Source: Ectocarpus siliculosus (lineage: Eukaryota > Sar > Phaeophyceae > Ectocarpales > Ectocarpaceae). From it: a DNA stretch of 11,641 bases. The notes beneath the pieces were generated by a model, which was not told the origin of the DNA, did not search any database, and was given only the letters and a program-made list of their open reading frames with translations. Shown here in pieces: positions 1 to 8,275 of the stretch (positions within the stretch are counted from its first letter, which is position 1; every line of letters begins with the position of its first letter). Position numbers and translations under genes: made by a program. The stretch lies in contig FN649743.1 in assembly GCA_000310025.1 (NCBI GenBank), positions 2,004,343-2,015,983 on the forward strand. The letters run 5' to 3'.

Positions 1-405
1 AATTGGCAGATACATATTAGTAGTTCCTGTTCCAATTATTACTGCCCCTGCTTCTATGGTTGTAAAGCTGAAAGTAGCGGAAGCAAGGGAAAAACCTGCA
101 CTGTTCTCAGCTTTTACAGTCCAGTAATATATAGTACCATTTTGTAAGGGGATAGTAGGAGTAAAAGTTAAACTTGTTGTAGTTCCAATTGGTGTAGTAG
201 GAGTAATGGGAGTAGGAGATGCATCACAGAGAACAGTATAAAGAGAAGGAATACCACCTGTTGTGGGAGCAGTCCAAGTGAAGGTAGGTAAGGTACTAAC
301 CAAAATTGCTCCGTTTGTGGGTGCTGTTAAAGTTACGGGACCAGGTGTCTCAGGACAGATTTCCGGACCAAAAACAGCATCTACATAAATAGTACCAGTA
401 GTAGT
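1..405 (-). CDS. Partial bacterial fibronectin type III-like surface protein (probable chimera or contaminant)
   Basis: The minus strand is open in one frame with no stop from about 420 to base 1, with no start or end in the window. The peptide reads GTIYVDAVFGPEICPETPG, then LTAPTNGA, then TFTWTAPTTGG, YYWTVKAENSAGFS, and ends IIGTGTTNMYLPI. The Pro/Thr-rich beta-strand pattern with YYWTVKAENSAG is typical of a fibronectin type III domain. The closing IGTGT...YLPI motif recalls secreted, sorted proteins of Bacteroidetes or Cloacimonadota; that is family memory, not a search. Codons are AT-rich (ACT, GGT, ACA), unlike the GC-rich genes to the right, and there is no intron. I infer foreign DNA joined to the algal sequence by misassembly or cloning; recent transfer is possible but less likely. 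Confidence 0.7.
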
Positions 406-480
406 ATGAGTGGGTGGTTGGAGGTGGAGGTGGCGGAGGAGGCGGAGGAGAGGGGGGGGGCAAGTGAAAGGGAGAAAATA
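406..480. other. Probable chimeric junction with G-rich purine repeat
   Basis: A purine-rich run of GGAGGTGG/GGCGGAGGA units (about 418-450) and a run of nine or more G (452-460) separates the bacterial-like frame from the algal intron sequence. Simple repeats are common join points in misassemblies. The exact breakpoint cannot be placed from sequence alone. Confidence 0.5.
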
Positions 481-589
481 TAAGTTTCATCATTTTGGTA
501 TGGCCGATGACAAAGGCCATGATCGAGCGTCTGGCGGTCGTTCAAACACGGCAGCACGGGTAGCAAACATCAAGAACTAAATAACTCAC

Positions 590-680
590 GGTGGCAGTGG
601 TCGTCGAACCCTTGAGAGATCACCAAGAAATCTGTAACGGCAGCAAGCTCCCTCATCGCACGCTCTCCGTCCGACAGTAC
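590..680 (-). CDS. MBL-fold gene exon 3 with the metal-site loop
   Basis: 91 bases: 30 codons (VLSDGERAMRELAAV, then TDFLVISQGFDDHCH) plus one base. The DDHCH stretch is the family's version of the MBL metal-binding loop; the first histidines of the classical HxHxDH are replaced by Ser-Gln-Gly, as in the plant branch. The acceptor is CACTGTCAG|G and the donor is CCACC|GTGAGTT. The next exon should encode a short helix and the following strand; it is not in the window. Confidence 0.83.
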
Positions 681-3160
681 CTGACAGTGGCGGGCATCCG
701 GCCAAAACACGCTTGTTTTCTCGTTATTTTCTGTGCGAAATGAGAAAAGTACCCAGGAGGACGCCTTCTGCCACGGGCGGTGACATTCGAAGGGTGTACA
801 GAAGAAGCTGATTGGACGAGAACAGGTCCTCGGAGAAGCTACACAATCGCTCGTCGGCTACGTAAAACCAAGGCAACGTTGCGTCCACAGCAGCCAGTCA
901 CGCATACACCTGCCACACGAAAGAAAAGTTCTTGGCGTCTTTGTGTGACCACGACCGTTGCCCTAGTATGGAGGCCGATACAACAAAGCGGGGGGGGCGT
1001 GCCGAAGGCACCCTGCCAGGGTCAAAGGGGGACCTAGTGGCGTCGCCCCTAGATTCTGGGGAAAATAGTCGCTGCTTCCTTTGAGTAGAGGGCGTATGGT
1101 TTGGTCTCGCCCCGAGCGACCTCAAACGAGTACGCCAGAAACAAAACATGTTCCAATACCACTATACAAGTACTGTAGTCTCCACAAGGCGGCTCTCTCA
1201 CCTGCTTGTATGGTTTAGTCTCGTCCCGAGCGACCTCAAACGGGTACGCCAGAAACAAAACACGTTCCGATACAACCATACAAGTTCTGCAGTCTGCACA
1301 AGGCGGCTCTCTCACCTGCTTGTTGGCCTGGACTAGGAGAGGCACCCCAAAGTCCACGGTTCCGAAGACGGGGTCCACTAGAATGTTTATCCCGTTCACC
1401 TCCCACATCCAGCTGTTGAGCTCGAGGTACCTGAGACGCCGACAGACAAACGAAGACGAGATGGTCAGAGATGTGCGCTTTCCCGACTGTTTCGGCGGTT
1501 GACACACCTTTCGATGTATGCATATGGTACCATACACTGCTCGACGGATCAGGTGGGCATGGCGGGGAAGGCGGGGTGTGTGACGCGTGATGAAGTCAGC
1601 GGTGGACGAAGCACGAACGATCACGACCAGGGTCCTGCCTCCCCACCTACACACCAAGTTTCAACGTGTGCATCAACGACTTTGGCATATAATATAATTA
1701 GTTCTTGCTGCCTTTGTCCTTCAGCCCACTTGATTGACAACAAAAAAGAGAACCGCGTTCGTCACACTCCACAGATACGTGGTGTTGGTACGTGACGCGC
1801 GCACGCAAGTCTTGTCGTAAGCGTCAGACAAAACGTCTTATTGAAGACACGACAGCGGACTTGTTCCCATATGGGCAAACCGTGACATGCGCTTGTCGAC
1901 TGTCGACTCGTCCTGTGTCTTCCTTCTGTTTGGAGTCCTAGAACTGGAACGCCGCAAGCCTCGAGGACCGACTTGCGCACCTCGGCGCTGGCCCTACTTC
2001 ATGGAGGCGTTATGTACAGCCAATGATGCCATCAGTCGCGTCTAGTCCTGGCGATCATCTTCATCGATACAAATGTAGTTCGGGGCCGACTACATAAACG
2101 AGGACAACCCGCTATCGATGTTTGTAGCATCTCTCTCGAAACCAACCTTAACCTTCTCGAATACCGATATACGTTGTCCGTCTCTCACGAGATTGAAGGT
2201 GGTGTATTCTCCACACCACACATCCCACAAGAAACTTGAGCCGCAACGCGAGCCTGGACATACCTGTCTCATAAATTGGGCTTAAACAAAACTGGGCCCA
2301 TGTATAGATTTGCGCCCTTGAAGAGGTGTTGTACGAAAGCATTGCGATCCGCATTGGAGACTGAAGAATGAGGTGGCAGATTGGTTACTGGACACAACAA
2401 ACATGCCATATTCATGCACACAATCATGTCGGTGGACTTGAAGGCGTGTCCTGCTTCTAGGTCTACAGCAAGCGTCGTTTTTCATCTTGGTCAGCCGGTT
2501 GGCGCGGTCGGTGCTCATGCAGCTCCACGGCAAACACGATTCACCTATATGACACAGCCTGTTCTTGTAGAGGCGGAAACAATCGAAAATTCTCTCTCTC
2601 GAACACAGCAGTGCATTGTACACACATACTCCGCAGGCCGCATATAGGGTGCTACGTTTTGAAGCCAATGCAGTGAATTATGGTTCACACTCGCGTCGGG
2701 GCACCTCGGCGTTGGGGGAATCTGCTTGTCACACATCGCTGCGGTTGTTGCTGGCAGCATTGGCCTCCTGGCACGCCCTTGGGGCAGATACAGCAGCGGT
2801 GCAACTGCTGCACAAACAGACCTTGGGCACATCACCCACTGCCGTACTGCTGTACAAACACACTCACGTGAGCTTGATGGCGCCGGCAGGCCCTCGGGGC
2901 ACCTTGTCGGACGTCTCTAGCTCCAACGCTTTCCTCTCTCCTCCTCCAACAACCATCCTGACTGCGGCGGCGACGGGACGTCGCTTGGCGCAGGCGGTCC
3001 TTGCGACAACAGCGGGAGGAGCAGCCGTAGAACGACTACTCCAGCGGGAGTCGCATTTCGCACCTGCCGGCGCTGCTGCTGGAAGGAAACCAGCAGCAAG
3101 ATCGGTGAGAAGGAGTGCCACGACACTTGCCAGAGATAGGGCTGCCGCCGTGGTCTTCAT
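590..3160 (-). CDS. Plastid-targeted MBL-fold (UlaG-like) metallo-hydrolase, 5' part, three exons
   Basis: Joined exons 3160-2868, 1430-1316 and 680-590 give 166 residues in continuous phase: an N-terminal signal and transit peptide, then YLELNSWMWEVNG, ILVDPVFGTVDFGVP, and FLVISQGFDDHCH. These match, in order, the start of the metallo-beta-lactamase-fold family related to L-ascorbate lactonase UlaG that plants and cyanobacteria carry: a beta-hairpin with NSW.WE, the LVDP strand and turn, and the metal-site loop. The phases fit exactly: 97 codons plus AC, then G plus 38 codons, then 30 codons plus C. The second half of the domain, with further metal ligands, should follow but is cut off by the foreign sequence at the left end. 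The substrate is unknown. The gene is divergent from the ankyrin gene. Confidence in the family is high; no function beyond hydrolase can be read. Confidence 0.85.
681..1315 (-). other. Intron 2 of the MBL-fold gene
   Basis: 635 bases with donor GTGAGAG and acceptor CGCCACTGTCAG. Its 5' part holds the 114-bp tandem duplication listed separately. I see no other feature in it. Confidence 0.75.
1094..1322. repeat. Two-copy 114-bp tandem duplication carrying a second 5' splice site
   Basis: Copy 1 is 1094-1207 and copy 2 is 1208-1321. They differ at 10 of 114 positions by direct alignment. Both copies end (plus strand) in CTCACCTGCTTG, which on the minus strand is the end of exon 2 plus the donor, CAAGCAG|GTGAGAG. 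The duplication therefore includes the last seven bases of the exon and the 5' splice site, making a decoy donor at 1202/1201. The unit length is a multiple of three and both copies lack stops in the exon 2 frame. Confidence 0.92.
1316..1430 (-). CDS. MBL-fold gene exon 2
   Basis: 115 bases: one base completing Thr, then 38 codons from YLELNSWMWE to LLVQANKQ. It holds the NSW.WE beta-strand and the LVDP...DFGVP segment that mark the UlaG-like family. The acceptor is GGCGTCTCAG|G and the donor is AAGCAG|GTGAGAG, both close to consensus. Reading on past the donor stays open for two further 38-codon units, because a 114-bp duplication follows. Since exon 3 joins in phase with the expected family sequence, the donor at 1316/1315 is preferred. 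Confidence 0.85.
1431..2867 (-). other. Intron 1 of the MBL-fold gene (about 1.4 kb)
   Basis: It is bounded by GTGAGTG at the 5' end and by GGCGTCTCAG at the 3' end. The interior was read on both strands. The open frames there (for example minus 2090-2272, minus 2282-2668, plus 2381-2647) have no recognisable domain and rely on non-ATG starts or lack splice support. A short AT-rich patch lies near 1683-1702. No mobile element could be recognised. Confidence 0.7.
2868..3160 (-). CDS. MBL-fold gene exon 1: bipartite plastid presequence
   Basis: The chosen start (ATG at 3160) gives MKTTAAALSLASVVALLLTD followed by LAAGFLPAAAP. This is a short basic start, a hydrophobic core of about 16 residues, and an AxA-like site followed by Gly-Phe-Leu. 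Then come about 45 Ala/Ser/Arg/Pro-rich residues with almost no acids (SSRSTAAPPAVVARTACAKR). A signal peptide plus transit peptide with Phe near the cleavage point is the heterokont code for import into complex plastids. The possible mature part starts near RMVVGGGERK and ends GAIKL. An in-frame ATG nine codons upstream (3187) would add MPTSRERQS and weaken the signal peptide, so 3160 is preferred. The donor is CTCAC|GTGAGTG; the exon ends with two bases of a Thr codon completed by exon 2. Confidence 0.82.
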
Positions 3161-3558
3161 GCTCTGTCGTTCGCGGGAAGTGGGCATCCTCAAGCCTTTC
3201 TACCGACTGCGCACCGCGCCGTCGCTGCAGTTGCTAGCGCCTACGTATTGCGGCGTAATTACGTTGTTGCCGAGTTGCCGATGACGCGGCCGCTCAAGAA
3301 AGCGGCCTAATTTTGTACGATACCGCTGCTGCCTGCTGTGCGTGTACGCTATGTGAAGACGCACACAAACTGTGCGGCGTCCGCGTAAGTACTCCCGCGA
3401 TAGAGAGGGAATGGGCAAGAGCGGAGACTGCCGTGGAGCGTATAAGCCTACATGAAAAGTTCGAGAGCTCGAGGCATCGTGCATGCATGCGGAACCAACT
3501 GAAACCCTTGGTTCTCGCCGTCCGATCGCCCCCCCCTCCCCCCACCACGGAACTACCT
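3161..3558. promoter_or_regulatory. Divergent intergenic region between the MBL-fold and ankyrin genes
   Basis: Two genes point away from each other here, so promoters for both are expected between 3161 and 3795. A TATAAG-like string lies at about 3441 (CGTATAAGCC, plus strand), but nothing confirms it as a promoter. C-runs occur at 3530-3543. No other element is visible. Confidence 0.4.
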
Positions 3559-3790
3559 TAGGTGACGCAAGACACGAGATACCACACCCGTGTGATAACA
3601 TTTGTGGAGGCCCAAAAGGTATCACACGGGTGTGGTTTTCTGTAGGGGGTGTCATACCTTGTGTCACCTACGATAGCCGTCTCGTGGTCTTGGCTGCAAC
3701 CGTCCTCAACAGACTGTTGCTTTCCAAGGAGTGTTTGTTTGCACATTGATTGCCACCTTTGTAGGACTCCCTGCTCAGCTGCTACCGCAG
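3385..3790 (+). other. Candidate intron in the 5' leader of the ankyrin gene
   Basis: A perfect donor core GTAAGT at 3385-3390 faces an acceptor-like GCTGCTACCGCAG ending at 3790, five bases before the ankyrin ATG. If used, this removes a 406-base leader intron containing the MITE-like element. No coding exon with an ATG was found upstream. This is inference from splice-site shape only. Confidence 0.3.
3559..3670. mobile_element. MITE-like foldback element with TA at both ends
   Basis: The outer inverted repeats are TAGGTGACGCAAG (from 3559) and CTTGTGTCACCTA (ending 3670), with one mismatch. Nested inside are perfect 17-base arms, ACCACACCCGTGTGATA (3581-3597) and TATCACACGGGTGTGGT (3620-3636), around a 22-base loop. 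The TA dinucleotide at both edges could be a target duplication of the Tc1/mariner type. At about 110 bp it has no room for a gene, which fits a non-autonomous element. It sits in the leader or promoter of the ankyrin gene. Confidence 0.6.
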
Positions 3791-3795
3791 GCGGC

Positions 3796-5142
3796 ATGCC
3801 ATCGGTAGCTCCCCCGAAGCAGAGCCCTCGCGGTAATCGGAACGAGCTGCACGATGCGGCCGACAACGACCTCATCGCGGAAGTTCTAGCTCTGCTTCGC
3901 GGCGGGTCCGTTGACATCGACCAAGGCGACCCGCACGGCTGGACCCCTCTCATGTTCGCCACGGCGCAGGGCCACTCCCGCACGGTCCGGGTCCTGCTGG
4001 ACGTGGGGGCAGACGCATCGATGGTGGGCGAGAACGGCGCCACGGCCCTGATCATCGCCGCCCAGCGGGGACACCTCGAGGCCGCAAAGATGTTGGCGGA
4101 GGCAGGCGCATATCTCGAGGCGGTGACCCGGAAAGGCTTCACCCCGCTCCACCTCGCCGCGTACGAAGGGTACCCGGACGTGATGAGAGCGCTGATCGCC
4201 GCGGGCGCGGAGGTCGACAGCCGCATGCCGAACGGAACAACGCCGCTGTACACGGCCGCGCTGAGGGGGAAAGTGGAGTCGACCAGAGAGCTGCTTCGCG
4301 CGAACGCGGACCCGCTCCTGGCAAGAACGACTCCGGCCGGGAATTTCCCCCCCTTGGCCGCAGCGGCGGAGCGTGGGCGCGTGGGCGCCGTTCGCGAGCT
4401 AATTCGGCAGCTAGGGATCGAAAAATTTGGCGCGGCCGGCGGTCTAGAGGCCCTTCGCCTCGCCGCGAAAGAAGGGCACGTTGACGTCATGGTCGTGTTA
4501 ACCGAAGCCGGGGTGGTGGACACGGGCGTGGCTTTGGCCACCGCCGCCGCAATCGGCATGGAAGCATCCGTGAAGTTTCTGCTTCAGCAGCAGCAGCAGC
4601 AGCAACGGCATGAGGAGAAGAGCATCACCACTAGCGAACAACGCGCGTACGTGAACAACGCCCGCGACCCCCTCGGCAGACCGCCCTTACTCGGCAGCAT
4701 CGACATCGGGATTATCAAGCTGTGCTTTCCCAGGATCGTGCGTTTGCTCGTAGACTCAGGCGCGGACACGGAGTCGGCCGTTCGTTACACGTACAGGGAT
4801 GGGTTGGTGGGATTCAGCGACACTCCTCTGTGTCGCACGATCCGCATCCTCCGTGACGTGGAGACCGAGGGGAAAGACGACAAGGAGGAGCAGCTGGGCA
4901 GGTTGGAGGCCGTCCGCCGCTTGCTGTTGCGGGTGGAGGCAGTTCATGCAACCTCCTGGGTGTGGCCCAGCAGTGCTGCTGGCTCTGTCGCCCAAGATGC
5001 TGCTGAGGTTAAAGCTGGCGCTGAGACGGAGCCGACACGGTTGACAAGCACGCTGCAAATCCTTAGGCGTAGGGCTACGAGACGAGGCGTGCTATTGCGG
5101 GCCCTGTCAAGGTGGGCGGTGATTTTTGTATCTGGTCAATGA
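3796..5142 (+). CDS. Ankyrin repeat protein with poly-Gln stretch and conserved C-terminal block
   Basis: 448 residues from the first in-frame ATG (3796); the frame is open further upstream, but only from a GTG inside the MITE-like element. About seven to eight ankyrin repeats occupy residues 17-263, with clear 33-residue units such as WTPLMFATAQGH (49-81), ATALIIAAQRGH (82-114), FTPLHLAAYEGY (115-147) and TTPLYTAALRGK (148-183). Q264-Q270 interrupts the fold. A downstream block (RPPLLGSIDIGI, then FPRIVRLLVDSGADTES) resembles one more degenerate repeat. The C-terminal 130 residues are charged and helical, with RLEAVRRLLLRVEAVHA. There is no signal peptide or membrane segment. It probably acts as a protein-binding scaffold; the partner is unknown. 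From memory, near-identical architectures form a large family in brown algae. An AAG|GTGGGC near 5110 could be a donor, giving a different last few residues. Confidence 0.9.
   Translation: MPSVAPPKQSPRGNRNELHDAADNDLIAEVLALLRGGSVDIDQGDPHGWTPLMFATAQGHSRTVRVLLDVGADASMVGENGATALIIAAQRGHLEAAKMLAEAGAYLEAVTRKGFTPLHLAAYEGYPDVMRALIAAGAEVDSRMPNGTTPLYTAALRGKVESTRELLRANADPLLARTTPAGNFPPLAAAAERGRVGAVRELIRQLGIEKFGAAGGLEALRLAAKEGHVDVMVVLTEAGVVDTGVALATAAAIGMEASVKFLLQQQQQQQRHEEKSITTSEQRAYVNNARDPLGRPPLLGSIDIGIIKLCFPRIVRLLVDSGADTESAVRYTYRDGLVGFSDTPLCRTIRILRDVETEGKDDKEEQLGRLEAVRRLLLRVEAVHATSWVWPSSAAGSVAQDAAEVKAGAETEPTRLTSTLQILRRRATRRGVLLRALSRWAVIFVSGQ
4585..4605 (+). repeat. CAG repeat coding for seven glutamines
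   Basis: Six CAG codons and one CAA encode Gln264-270 of the ankyrin protein, directly after a VKFLL helix. The tract is in frame, so length changes would alter only the glutamine number. Confidence 0.9.
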
Positions 5143-6282
5143 TACTCGACGCCTTCTTGCTGCTGTGGTCCCGTGTACTGTTGTAGCGCGTTTTCTAGCT
5201 GCACCTTTGATTTTGGCGTGATTTCCTCAAGCGGCGCGGGTGCGTTGCTTCCTATGTATTTGTTAAGTTGGTTGTTGTGTTCGTTTGCAGCAATCATGCC
5301 CCGCCAAATACCTCAAACGCTTCGAGAGAGCTGGTGCGGGTGTCCGTGCGCATGGTGCGTGCGCTCTTTCGTCTTCGTTTTTTTTCTCTTCCGCTTTCTG
5401 CCATAATTTTGGCAGTGGAACCGAACGCGTGTCTCACTCTGTCGAACTCTTCGCTTTTCCTCTCCGCACAACACCACACACACACGTAGGCACGAAGATA
5501 CTGCGCTACTCGATTCCTTCTAGTTGATGGTATTAGTTAGTGCGTTGTTGTAGCAGGAAGGCCTCGAGCGGTGTGTATATTAGACGCGCTTGCACGTCGA
5601 GTCTCTCTCGCCCCCCCCTATCTCTGTGTGTCATTGTTTATTTGTTTTTCCTCCTCGCGTCAAGTATTGTACTTGACCTCATTCTGTCAAAAATGACGAT
5701 ATCCGCGAGGCAGACGGTGCTCTCTAGTCATATGCATGCATTTTGCCTGAGAAAGAGAACGCAAACGGGAATGGGCTTTTCCCGGGAAGGCGGTGACAAC
5801 CAGGCATAGCTGGGAGGGTTCGTCTACCTTTCTGCTCAACGGTTACCGTCTCGACGCTCCCGATGAGTCTAAGCAACCCACAGCATCGCCCACAGGCCGC
5901 ATGCCCTGAGAACTAAGGCCGCAGCTCTCAAGACCTCAGGCTTTGCCAAACGTGGGTCTTTCTTTAGCTCTCAACGGGCCTGCGTTGCCTGAGGCTTCGA
6001 CTGATCGCTTTGTTTCGCTGGTTGTGTCGGGTGTTGCTGCTGTGGTTCGCTTTCGCAGGTATTCGTCGTCAGAGACCGACGTTGCATGTGAACCTTCTCG
6101 CGGGATATTTTCATGAAGAGGGCGGCGGTTTCACGAGAGAGTTTCGCTTTCTTTATTGTCGTTGGACGGAGCGAGAACCGTGGGGGGTGTAGAGGGGACG
6201 CTGTTTCTTTCCTCCAAGCAGTTGTAGCGAAATCAGCGGTAGATTACAGGCGGTTTGAGCCGCGGAGAGAACGCGCAGGTGG
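5143..6282. other. Gene-poor stretch downstream of the ankyrin gene
   Basis: This probably includes the 3' untranslated region of the ankyrin gene. Base composition is mixed, with T-rich runs (5378-5390) and CT-rich segments. Open frames at 5173-5406, 5540-5809 and 6010-6192 have no domain or splice support. I see no other feature. Confidence 0.6.
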
Positions 6283-6516
6283 ATGGCGACGATGGTGCTT
6301 GGGCTGCGTGGAGTAGCGGCAGCTTTTGAGCAGACGAACGCACAACCAGAACCTGGATCAGTCGCCTATGGTGTAGCTTTGAAGGTGCGGGGGGGAAGCT
6401 CCTGTTTAGAAGCGGGGGCTAGAATTTTTACCAGAGGTTGGCCTCCACCGACTGAAAATAATTGTCATGTCCATGCTTTTGATGCCAAACTGGCCAAGAA
6501 GGCGCTGTCATGTTAG
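6283..6516 (+). CDS. Doubtful 77-residue open reading frame
   Basis: It starts with a genuine ATG (MATMVLGLRGVAAAFEQ) and ends in LAKKALSC followed by TAG. It contains PPPTENNCHVHAFDAKLAKK but no domain, signal peptide or repeat I recognise. It sits in a gene-poor stretch and no splice sites link it to other exons. It may be chance or the end of an undetected gene. Confidence 0.18.
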   Translation: MATMVLGLRGVAAAFEQTNAQPEPGSVAYGVALKVRGGSSCLEAGARIFTRGWPPPTENNCHVHAFDAKLAKKALSC

Positions 6517-7294
6517 CCGTAGCCGCCGCCGCCGCTGCCGCCCATCACGCTACTACTCGCCATGGCACTGATGGAAGAACGGCCGAACTATTAGACTAGA
6601 AGCGCCGCGACGTCTGGGCGCATGTCGCGCGGCTGCTTCCAAAGAGTAGATACATCACCAACGCAATTCTCGCTCAAGCACATGGTGGCTCGTGGTGGCA
6701 ACACTATTTTGCAGCAAGCTAAGTAACAAGCTTTGTTACATCAAGCTGACAAGACCAAGCGTGCACAAACCAGAACAAGTCCACCCTTCCAAACCAAACG
6801 ATTGCGCAACCTATTGGCGTCCCCTCTTTTGCCTTTCCCGGATTTCCCGGAAACACCCCCCTGCGGTACTTGAACAAGCAGTGACCCTCGGTACCCATCT
6901 CCACACCTCTGGATAGCACATGCTGCTGCTACCGTGGTGCCCGACGTGTACAGTGTTCGTAGGATTGGCTTCTTGTTCGTGCTCTGGTTGAAACTGCTGC
7001 TACAAAACCGGTGGGCACGTGAGAGGTGTGACCATGAGGGCAACACCTTGACGGGGCACCGAGAATAAAACTACGAAGCACGCACAATTTGAGTGGATGT
7101 GGTGGCTTAGCCGCCAAGTTTTTGCCCTATTTCCTGTTTCTTCCCCGATATCCCGCGAGACCCGCGCCTTTGTAATGGAACACACCCATTCCGTCCCATT
7201 TCCGTCTCAAAATCGGGCCCAGCCCAGCACCACAAAATTTCCGTCCCATCACGCAAAACCGACAAAGTTATAACATGCAGTGGTTTTCTTGCAG
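6517..7294. other. Gene-poor stretch, nothing recognised
   Basis: It starts with a GCC/GCT trinucleotide-rich patch (about 6519-6542) and contains scattered short open frames on both strands without domains. TTCCGTCCCAT-like strings occur near 7190 and 7239. No RNA gene or mobile element could be supported. Confidence 0.5.
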
Positions 7295-7524
7295 CACTCC
7301 CATGTACTTCTCGCTCCCAACACGCCAAAGGACGCCAGCCAATGAGCGTAGACGGCGGTACAACCGAAGGCCAAAATGCCACGCCGCCTGCTCGAATATC
7401 GAGAAGGTGAGTGCCCCTACCCCCCCCACTGATCCTCATCATAATTTAACATCAAAATTTTTGTAGAGTGTCCTTGAGAAGTTTGGCCTTCGTTTGTTCA
7501 CAGAATAGCCGCCGGGGGGCCTAA
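7295..7524 (+). other. Possible pair of small exons around a 60-base intron
   Basis: The acceptor TGGTTTTCTTGCAG ends at 7294. A strong donor GAGAAG|GTGAGTG lies at 7406/7407, and a TTTTTGTAG acceptor ends at 7466. Splicing 7407-7466 would join MSVDGGTTEGQNATPPARI (ATG at 7342) in phase to VSLRSLAFVCSQNSRRGA and a stop at 7524. A second frame through the same intron also stays open (NIEK joined to SVLEKFGLRLFTE). Sixty bases is short for this genome, whose supported introns are about 0.5-1.4 kb. No homology is recognised. Confidence 0.2.
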
Positions 7525-8275
7525 CGATCCCCCCCGCACACACGTACACCGATTTGCAAAATCCAGTATCGTCACTCGTCCCAACGGAGTGGCCTGTTCG
7601 TATGCAACGGCTACTTCAAAGCGTTGAGCGCCTAAACCAAAAGCACCGATACCCCCTGTCGCTACAACAGCTTAGGCTTGGTATATTTCTTGCAGCCCGC
7701 GGCATCGGTCTTCCGAACTGATCGAAGAACGACGCAACCGGATGGTATCACACACTCCCCTTCCATGTCCCTCCCATCTGTCCGATCCATCCGTCCGCGG
7801 CTCTCCTTTTCAACAACGATAACAAAAAAAAAAAGAACAAAGCCGAGTTCTCACGGGGCGTAATGTAACAAGCAGGACATGACAAGAAAAGACGCACACG
7901 CACCACACGCACACCACAAGACAATAACCCAACCTCCCCCCGCCCCCCCATTCGGCCTGAAACGACTGGAGTCCTCCTCGAAATCCACGACGATGCATCA
8001 TATTCCACGGCGACCACTACGAACGACCCACGCCGGCAACCCACACCACCACCACCACCACCACTACCATACCGCCACAACACCCAAAACACCACGCCAA
8101 TTTTTTTCTACAGAGCTTTTGGTAGGCCGGCCCGCCCGGGGGGAAGAGATGCGTAAGGGACGGCGGCGTCGAATCTCAACACGGGACGCCGGCCTGTCAT
8201 CATCGCAGCACCCCACCACCAACCCAACCACCTCTCATCACAAGGGCTACTTCTTCTCAAGCTTTTTTTTTTTCT
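7525..8275. other. Gene-poor stretch before the kinase 3' end
   Basis: Simple-sequence tracts are present: an A-run near 7825, C-rich and CA-rich runs from 7890, a CCA run at 8041-8066, and a T-run of 11 at 8263-8273 just past the kinase stop codon. This probably includes the kinase 3' untranslated region. No gene is supported. Confidence 0.5.
8041..8066. repeat. CCA trinucleotide microsatellite
   Basis: About seven consecutive CAC/CCA triplets lie in non-coding sequence. Confidence 0.85.

Noticed and set aside
1049-1657. Treating the whole 202-codon minus frame as one exon
   Set aside because: Only 1430-1316 matches the MBL family. The flanks begin after a clear acceptor and past a clear donor, and exon 680-590 continues the family sequence.
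2616-3284. 222-codon plus-strand open frame
   Set aside because: It lies opposite the plastid presequence exon, whose signal peptide and in-phase splicing are far better supported.
3558-4559. 333-codon minus-strand open frame
   Set aside because: It is antisense to the ankyrin exon; its Ala/Ser/Arg-rich content mirrors GC-rich ankyrin codons and no domain is seen.
6519-6590. Minus-strand peptide ending MASSSVMGGSGGGGYG and stop
   Set aside because: It arises from a GCC trinucleotide patch; a possible acceptor exists but no upstream exon could be joined.
7440-7672. Minus-strand open stretch reading GGIGAFGLGAQRFEVAVAY
   Set aside because: It looks protein-like but has no recognised family, no ATG, weak splice borders and AT-rich third positions unlike the supported exons.
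8104-8203. Minus-strand peptide ending in LPPGRAGLPKAL as an alternative kinase last exon
   Set aside because: The only plausible donor (near 8391) does not join this frame in phase.
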